Shown here: one piece after another, positions 59,530-64,000 of the stretch
How the letters are laid out: every line of letters begins with the position of its first letter
Position numbering within the stretch: position 1 is the first letter of the stretch
Origin: JANXQG01 sp963709175
GTDB lineage: Bacteria; Planctomycetota; Planctomycetia; Pirellulales; Thermoguttaceae
Direction: 5' to 3'
Length of the DNA stretch: 64,000 nt
Assembly (NCBI GenBank): GCA_963709175.1
Contig: CAVPVK010000002.1
Coordinates: 124,001 to 188,000, forward strand
Notes under the pieces: model-generated
What the model saw: only the letters and a program-made list of their open reading frames with translations
Told to the model about the DNA's origin: nothing
Databases searched by the model: none
Position numbers and translations under genes: made by a program

Positions 59530-60491
59530 AACCGATCATTATTGCCCTCGCCCTGTTCTTGTCGCTCTCCGTAGCGGCCGCCGAACAGCCCGTCGGATCC
59601 AAGACGGACTCCGTGCGGCACTTGATCGATGAACTGAAATGCATGGATTTTCCCCGGCAGTGGCACGCGGCATACATTCTAGGGATGCTTGGTCCCAGGG
59701 CGGCCCCTGCAGTGCCGGCCCTGCACGCCTTGCTCGACGTCAAGTCGGGTAAGAATGAGTACGCCCGCAGCATGGCTGCTTGGGCCCTCGGGCGGATAGG
59801 ACGGGCCGCCGAGGCCGAAATACCCTTCTTGGCCGAGACGATGCGTACGACGAAGCTGCTGGCGGTTCGCCGCAGCACGGCGGAGGCCTTAGGCGATTTC
59901 GGGCCCGCGGCGAAGCCGGTTACGGCCGACCTGCTGAAGATGCTGCGGAACGAGGACGATATCACTTGCGTCAACGCGGCCGTGGCCCTCTGGAAGATCT
60001 CGCATCATCCGCAGGCCGTGCCTGCGCTGGTCGAGATGCTTGGCCGCGGCAGCGACTCGCAGGCCTTTGCCGCAGCCGTTGCTCTTGGTCAGATGAAACC
60101 CGAGGTTGACATGGTGGCGCCGGCCCTGCTGAATGCCCTGCATGCGTCCAACGCCGATGTGCGGCGGGCGGCATCCCGTTCCTTGGGCCAATTGGGTACT
60201 GCCGCTTTTCCAGCCCTGCAGAAGGCTCACGCCCTGCAGGATCGCGATCCGGAGGCCCGTCGCCTGGTTATCGAGGCATTGAATTGGATGGGGACGGGAA
60301 CGGTGCGTGCCTTAGTGGTCGGCCTGAAAGATCGCGATCCGGGCGTTCGCCGCGCGGCCGCCCGGGCGTTGGGTCAGCTTGGCGCCGAGGCCCGATCGGC
60401 TCGCGCATCGTTGGAGACTGCGGCTAGAGATCAACAGGAGGACGTTTGCAAGGCGGCTCTCGCGGCTCTCAAGCAAATTCTGCGGCCGTGA
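59526..60491 (+). CDS. secreted HEAT-repeat protein, coupled to the kinase
   Basis: 321 residues. The ATG overlaps the kinase stop (ATGA), so both are made together. A signal peptide (MKPIIIALALFLSLSVAAAE) is followed by about seven HEAT units, for example ARSMAAWALGRIG, VRRSTAEALGDFG, VRRAASRSLGQLG and VRRAAARALGQLG. Such arrays bind proteins. Coupling suggests that it works with the extracytoplasmic domain of the kinase (inference). No catalytic motif. Confidence 0.85.
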   Translation: MKPIIIALALFLSLSVAAAEQPVGSKTDSVRHLIDELKCMDFPRQWHAAYILGMLGPRAAPAVPALHALLDVKSGKNEYARSMAAWALGRIGRAAEAEIPFLAETMRTTKLLAVRRSTAEALGDFGPAAKPVTADLLKMLRNEDDITCVNAAVALWKISHHPQAVPALVEMLGRGSDSQAFAAAVALGQMKPEVDMVAPALLNALHASNADVRRAASRSLGQLGTAAFPALQKAHALQDRDPEARRLVIEALNWMGTGTVRALVVGLKDRDPGVRRAAARALGQLGAEARSARASLETAARDQQEDVCKAALAALKQILRP

Positions 60492-60498
60492 CCGAGAT

Positions 60499-60870
60499 TC
60501 ATACGATCTTGCACGGAATCACGGCGTCTTCATCGAACGAATAGACCGCGCAGAGCCGGTGGTAGCCGTCGGCGACAATGATCTTGCCGTTCGCTGAATC
60601 TCGTACCAGGAGCAGGGGAGACAATTGGCGTCCGGCCTGGACTTTTTGCCGGTCCTTTTCCACGTGGGCATTGCTAATTCCCAGCAGCGACAACCCCGAC
60701 GCCCGAAAGATATCCTTGGCCTTGAAGGTCGTCACCGTGGCTCGCTTCAGTTTGTCCACCTGGGCAATGGCCGTAGATTCATCGTAGAGCAACGACAAGA
60801 AGGAAAGGGCTGCCGGATAGTCGTGTTCTTCCGGTTCGCACAGCCATTGGATATCTGTTTTCTTCGACAT
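60499..60870 (-). CDS. small ParB/sulfiredoxin-like protein
   Basis: 123 residues from ATG 60870 (AGGACC upstream). The C-terminal half reads LSPLLLVRDSANGKIIVADG, then YHRLCAVY, the 'G-x-HR' type signature of the ParB/Srx nuclease superfamily. The N-terminal half is helical. Relatives are often annotated only as hypothetical. Its stop lies 8 bp from the convergent HEAT gene, and the Fic gene is upstream on the same strand with a 120-bp gap. Confidence 0.6.
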   Translation of the reverse strand: MSKKTDIQWLCEPEEHDYPAALSFLSLLYDESTAIAQVDKLKRATVTTFKAKDIFRASGLSLLGISNAHVEKDRQKVQAGRQLSPLLLVRDSANGKIIVADGYHRLCAVYSFDEDAVIPCKIV

Positions 60871-60990
60871 GCTGAAGGTCCTAGGGGGGCGAGGAGATAT
60901 TAACTGGCACTAAGGACGGTATTCTTGCGGAGGAATACGGTGTTGTCAATGTCTTGTCAATATCATCGGCGATGCCGTGCCAGTGGTTTT

Positions 60991-62517
60991 TCAGCGGTTC
61001 TGGTCGGATCGGGGAGACGCCGCGACCGCATCCTCCAGGCGGGTGATTTCCTCGTCCGTGAGGAAGGCAAAGGAGCTAGCTCGTTTACGGGCGGAAATTC
61101 GGCCGTGGTTCTGCAGGCAGACGCGTATGAACAGGTCAATCTGGCGATCCGGCATATCGACGATGTCTTGGATGGCCCTTTTGATCCGGTCGTAGTCGGC
61201 CAGAAAGGCTAGTTCCTCCACGAGTTCCCTGTCAATGGTCCGCTCGATGAACTGGAACAGTGCCTCCGCCTGGGCTGTCATGTCGATATAGCGGTACCAA
61301 AGCGCCGTATCGTTCTCGACGTTCATCCGGCCTTCTTCGTCGAGCGAATACTCCACCAAGGCCATCAGCGGCCGCGAAAACGCTTCGAGCGACGCGTCAT
61401 AATCGGCACGTTCCTTCAACATCGATGCCGACACAGGAAACATGATCCCTTCGGGCGTATATCCTCGCCGGGCAAGAATATTGTGGATCAGGAAGCGGTG
61501 GATGCGGCCGTTGCCGTCCTCAAAGGGATGCAGGAACACTAGCCCGTATGCCACGGCGGCCGCGTGCACCACGGCGGGTACGCCGCCGCTGTCCATTTGC
61601 CGGTGGGCGGCGACCAGTCCCTCCATGAGACCGGGCAAGTCTCCGGGCTTCGGGCAGGCAAAGTGGATCCTCTCCTTCTGCCAAGCCACCGTCTCGCCAA
61701 CATAGTTCTGTTCCGTGCGATAAGCGGCGGCGCGGAATCGTGGATCAACAATCCGGTTCTGCAGCTCGATCAAGCGTGTTTTCTCGCAGAAGTCCTCGCT
61801 TTCCGCCGTCTGCAACAAGGCGATGAAACGCTCCGTCCGCGTGGGGTTGGGATTGATGTGCTCGATTTCGAACGATGATTTCGTCTCCTTCGTATAGAGG
61901 TAGCTCATCGCCCGCTTCAGCAATTCCGGCGAGTAGCGCGAAACCACCGCACGGCACCGTTGGGAAAGGTCGGCTTGCTCGAAAGCGCGGAGGGCCTCGC
62001 TGCGGCGGATCGTCGGGCAGAATCGGGCCGTACCTAGTAGATTGTCGTTGATGCGCTGGCGGCGGACCGGACGGCCCGGCGCGACCGTGTAGTATCGCTC
62101 CGTATCGAGCAGATCGACGTAGTTCCCCCGTTCCACGTCGTCGATCGCCAGCCGCGTGCCCGTAAGCAGTTCGTAAAGATACCAGAGGCGGCGGGCATAC
62201 TTGCCGGTTGGCTTGGATTGGACGTAGGCCAGAACTTCCGCGGGCGGCATCGCCTGGAACAGAGTTGCAAGGATGGCCAGGTCTGTGCCGTCGTATTTCA
62301 GGGCGAACTCCAGGTGATCGCCCAAGGCGTCGCCGGGCCAGTATTTTGCCGGATAGATCTCCTCAACCACGCCCTCCCTCGAGTCAATCCGATGAATGCC
62401 GCTCGCCGTGACCAGGGAACGGTGCCAGTTCGGAATGACCTCCAGACCATATCGGGCAATCAAATTGGCGTAGCCGGCCGGTCGATTGGTTACCTGCCCT
62501 TGATTGATTTCAGTCAT
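60991..62517 (-). CDS. Fic-domain protein (AMPylase fold)
   Basis: 508 residues. The canonical motif HPFEDGNGRIHRFLIHNILA lies near residue 328, with catalytic His and all phosphate-loop residues present, so transfer of AMP or another nucleotide part to target proteins is expected. The C-terminal half is helical (FIERTIDRELVEELAFL) and may hold a helix-turn-helix (DYDRIKRAIQDIVDMPDRQI). I cannot see a clear (S/T)xxxE(G/N) inhibitory helix. The start at ATG 62517 lacks a good Shine-Dalgarno. Chromosomal Fic proteins are often regulators rather than secreted effectors. Confidence 0.88.
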   Translation of the reverse strand: MTEINQGQVTNRPAGYANLIARYGLEVIPNWHRSLVTASGIHRIDSREGVVEEIYPAKYWPGDALGDHLEFALKYDGTDLAILATLFQAMPPAEVLAYVQSKPTGKYARRLWYLYELLTGTRLAIDDVERGNYVDLLDTERYYTVAPGRPVRRQRINDNLLGTARFCPTIRRSEALRAFEQADLSQRCRAVVSRYSPELLKRAMSYLYTKETKSSFEIEHINPNPTRTERFIALLQTAESEDFCEKTRLIELQNRIVDPRFRAAAYRTEQNYVGETVAWQKERIHFACPKPGDLPGLMEGLVAAHRQMDSGGVPAVVHAAAVAYGLVFLHPFEDGNGRIHRFLIHNILARRGYTPEGIMFPVSASMLKERADYDASLEAFSRPLMALVEYSLDEEGRMNVENDTALWYRYIDMTAQAEALFQFIERTIDRELVEELAFLADYDRIKRAIQDIVDMPDRQIDLFIRVCLQNHGRISARKRASSFAFLTDEEITRLEDAVAASPRSDQNR

Positions 62518-62704
62518 GGCTCAGGAAAAACGATTATGCGGCAAGAATTATAATTATATATCGACATCGCACAAGCAAAATATTTACGACATTCGGTCCG
62601 ACAGCAGAAGAAACACTTACGATCGCGGAAAAATGAATACGAAGCCCCGTGCAGCAAGAAATACAATTATTCCAGGGGCACAGCAATTCGACGAGCACAA
62701 CGTG

Positions 62705-63721
62705 CTACGCCCGCACGCAGACCAACGCTGAAAGCGATGCAATCAACAGCAGAAAGGTAAAGAAAGCAGTGCGATCGGCAGGCGTGTCTTTGCTCTTTGC
62801 CAGGGACTGGAAAAACGCGACGATGGCGACCAGCAATAGCATGGTCTCGTGGGTGAGGAACCAGGCGCTGCCCACCGAGGCTGTGACCAGCAGGGCCTGA
62901 TTGCGCGACAAAGCCCGAAAGCCGCGGCCGCCATCAAGGGACCAGATGGGAATCAAGTTGAAGATGTTGATCCAAGCGCCCAAATGGGCGATGGCCGCCC
63001 AGAACCCAGCGCCGGTAGCAAGAAACATGAGGTAGCTGCCCAGCGCCGCCCCCATGCCCCAGAGGGGACCTGCCAGCCCGATCCGGGCGTCTTCCGCGGC
63101 ATTGGCGGGACGCTGCTGCAGACGAATCAGCGCGCCAACTCCAGGGATGAACATCGGCGCCGTGGCCTTGAAACCATAACGTCGCAAGGCATCAACGTGG
63201 CCCATCTCGTGGATATAGATGCTCAGCACCAGCCCTAGTGCGAACGGCCATCCCCACATAGACCAGTAGACGGCAAAGAACAAGAACATGGAAAGGAAGG
63301 TGCTGGCCTTGGTCAACCCCAGCAGCAAGAGCTTGCCCTTGGTGAGGATGAAGAACAACACGATCTTGAACTTCCAGGCCAACATTCCCAGAAAGCCGAG
63401 ACCGGCCGCCGCTTTGCCCGCCGGCGACTGGCCGCTGGAGGTCTTGGCGGCCGGATGTTCGAGTTGCCGCCCCAGGAGCTCGATCTGCGAGCGGACCGCC
63501 GCATGCTGGCTCGTGCCGGGCGGCAGAAGCTCGATTGCGGTGCGCCAATGGGCAAGGGCCTGCGTGATGTCGCTCGCCTGCTGCGCGGCCGCGGCCCGAT
63601 CGGCAAGGGCTGACAACTCGGCAGCATGAACCAGGCGGTGGCAGGTGGGGCAGGCCAGCAGTCCGGGAGAAATCTCCGTCCCACAAGCCTGGCAGGAAGG
63701 GACAGTGGTGGCGTTACTCAT
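62705..63721 (-). CDS. M50 (site-2-protease-like) membrane metalloprotease with N-terminal zinc ribbon
   Basis: 338 residues from ATG 63721, which overlaps the stop of the gene before it (ATGA). A zinc ribbon (CQAC and CPTC, Cys near 10, 13, 24 and 27) is followed by a short helical linker and about six membrane helices. The zinc site IYIHEMGHVDALRRYG lies near residue 168, and NLIPIWSLDGGR takes the place of the usual NPDG-containing motif. S2P proteases cut membrane-bound regulators. The combination with a zinc ribbon recurs in planctomycetes, as I recall. Confidence 0.85.
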   Translation of the reverse strand: MSNATTVPSCQACGTEISPGLLACPTCHRLVHAAELSALADRAAAAQQASDITQALAHWRTAIELLPPGTSQHAAVRSQIELLGRQLEHPAAKTSSGQSPAGKAAAGLGFLGMLAWKFKIVLFFILTKGKLLLLGLTKASTFLSMFLFFAVYWSMWGWPFALGLVLSIYIHEMGHVDALRRYGFKATAPMFIPGVGALIRLQQRPANAAEDARIGLAGPLWGMGAALGSYLMFLATGAGFWAAIAHLGAWINIFNLIPIWSLDGGRGFRALSRNQALLVTASVGSAWFLTHETMLLLVAIVAFFQSLAKSKDTPADRTAFFTFLLLIASLSALVCVRA

Positions 63722-63999
63722 GCGTTCAGCGCCCGGGGTGCGGCTGCCCTGCCCACTTGAAACGGGCCGAAAATGCGGATGGATGAACCTTTGTTGATTT
63801 TCCATGCCTCGTACAAAGCGATGCCGATGATCAATAGTCCGATGGGACTCTCCATTCCATGCAGAACCGGCAATTTCAGCGAAACATAGAGGACAATAAT
63901 CAAGAAATAGGCCAGGCCGGGCACGGTGTCGAGAGTTCTATGCTTAGCGTGCCCCGCGTCGCCGTCGTTCTTGTCGGCGTTTTCGTCGCGACGATTCTG
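63718..63999 (-). CDS. small membrane protein, 5' end beyond the window
   Basis: The frame is open to the right edge. A polar N-terminal stretch (NRRDENADKNDGDAGH) leads to two membrane helices (GLAYFLIIVLYVSLKLPVL, PIGLLIIGIALYEAW) and the tail RIFGPFQVGRAAAP. The stop overlaps the protease ATG, so the two are translated together. Function unknown; it may be a partner or substrate of the protease. Confidence 0.6.
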   Translation of the reverse strand, partial: QNRRDENADKNDGDAGHAKHRTLDTVPGLAYFLIIVLYVSLKLPVLHGMESPIGLLIIGIALYEAWKINKGSSIRIFGPFQVGRAAAPRALNA

Positions 64000-64000
64000 A

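Overview
The window is about 64 kb of GC-rich DNA that looks like the chromosome of a planctomycete, probably Pirellulales-like. The case rests on several lineage habits seen together. There are four very large secreted proteins built from autotransporter-associated beta-strand repeats and ending in a VPEP-type PEP-CTERM sorting tail. There is a formylglycine-generating-enzyme (SUMF1) protein with a J-domain-like N-terminus, a receptor-like Ser/Thr kinase with an HCD/DLG active site, a secreted protein ending in a Hint domain, and small 'FQFSLR'-type membrane proteins. I see no rRNA, no CRISPR array and no replication origin.

Layout. 1-6.6 kb: the end of a TPR protein, remnants of a second one, a secreted alpha-L-rhamnosidase (GH78), and a nitroreductase translationally coupled to small membrane-protein genes. 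6.7-20.2 kb: accessory DNA. Two paralogous PEP-CTERM repeat proteins (minus strand) share a conserved 3' element. Each copy of that element lies against debris of mobile genes (an ERFG-motif protein, a DnaB/RepA-like ATPase, a REP-associated transposase). Between them lie an intact-looking insertion sequence with a 9-bp target duplication, the Hint protein, a broken tRNA-Leu-like sequence and a small secreted protein. 20.2-27.7 kb: SUMF1 protein, a small unknown protein followed 2 bp later by a UDP-sugar pyrophosphorylase, and a GH2 glycosidase with a discoidin domain. 28-36 kb: one 2,697-residue PEP-CTERM repeat protein. 36-50 kb: mostly housekeeping. It holds an NCS2-like permease, a DUF1080 protein, an RRM protein and a DEAD-box helicase with divergent promoters and long leaders, a LarA-like protein, pgl and zwf, a hybrid histidine kinase with an HPt domain, and a GH5-like glycosidase. 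50-56 kb: the fourth PEP-CTERM repeat protein. 56-64 kb: Ser/Thr kinase overlapping a HEAT-repeat gene, then a minus-strand group of a ParB-like protein, a Fic protein, an M50 protease and a membrane protein running off the end.

How the parts may work together (inference): secreted GH78, GH2 and GH5-like enzymes and DUF1080 interspersed with giant surface beta-helix proteins suggest a cell adapted to attach to and degrade complex plant or algal glycans. The pgl/zwf pair and the UDP-sugar enzyme are ordinary sugar metabolism.

Caution: at least ten otherwise well-conserved genes are interrupted by one- or two-base frame changes. I treat most as single genes with probable assembly indels and give reconstructed spans. 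Some of them, especially near 1-2 kb and 6 kb, may be true decay.
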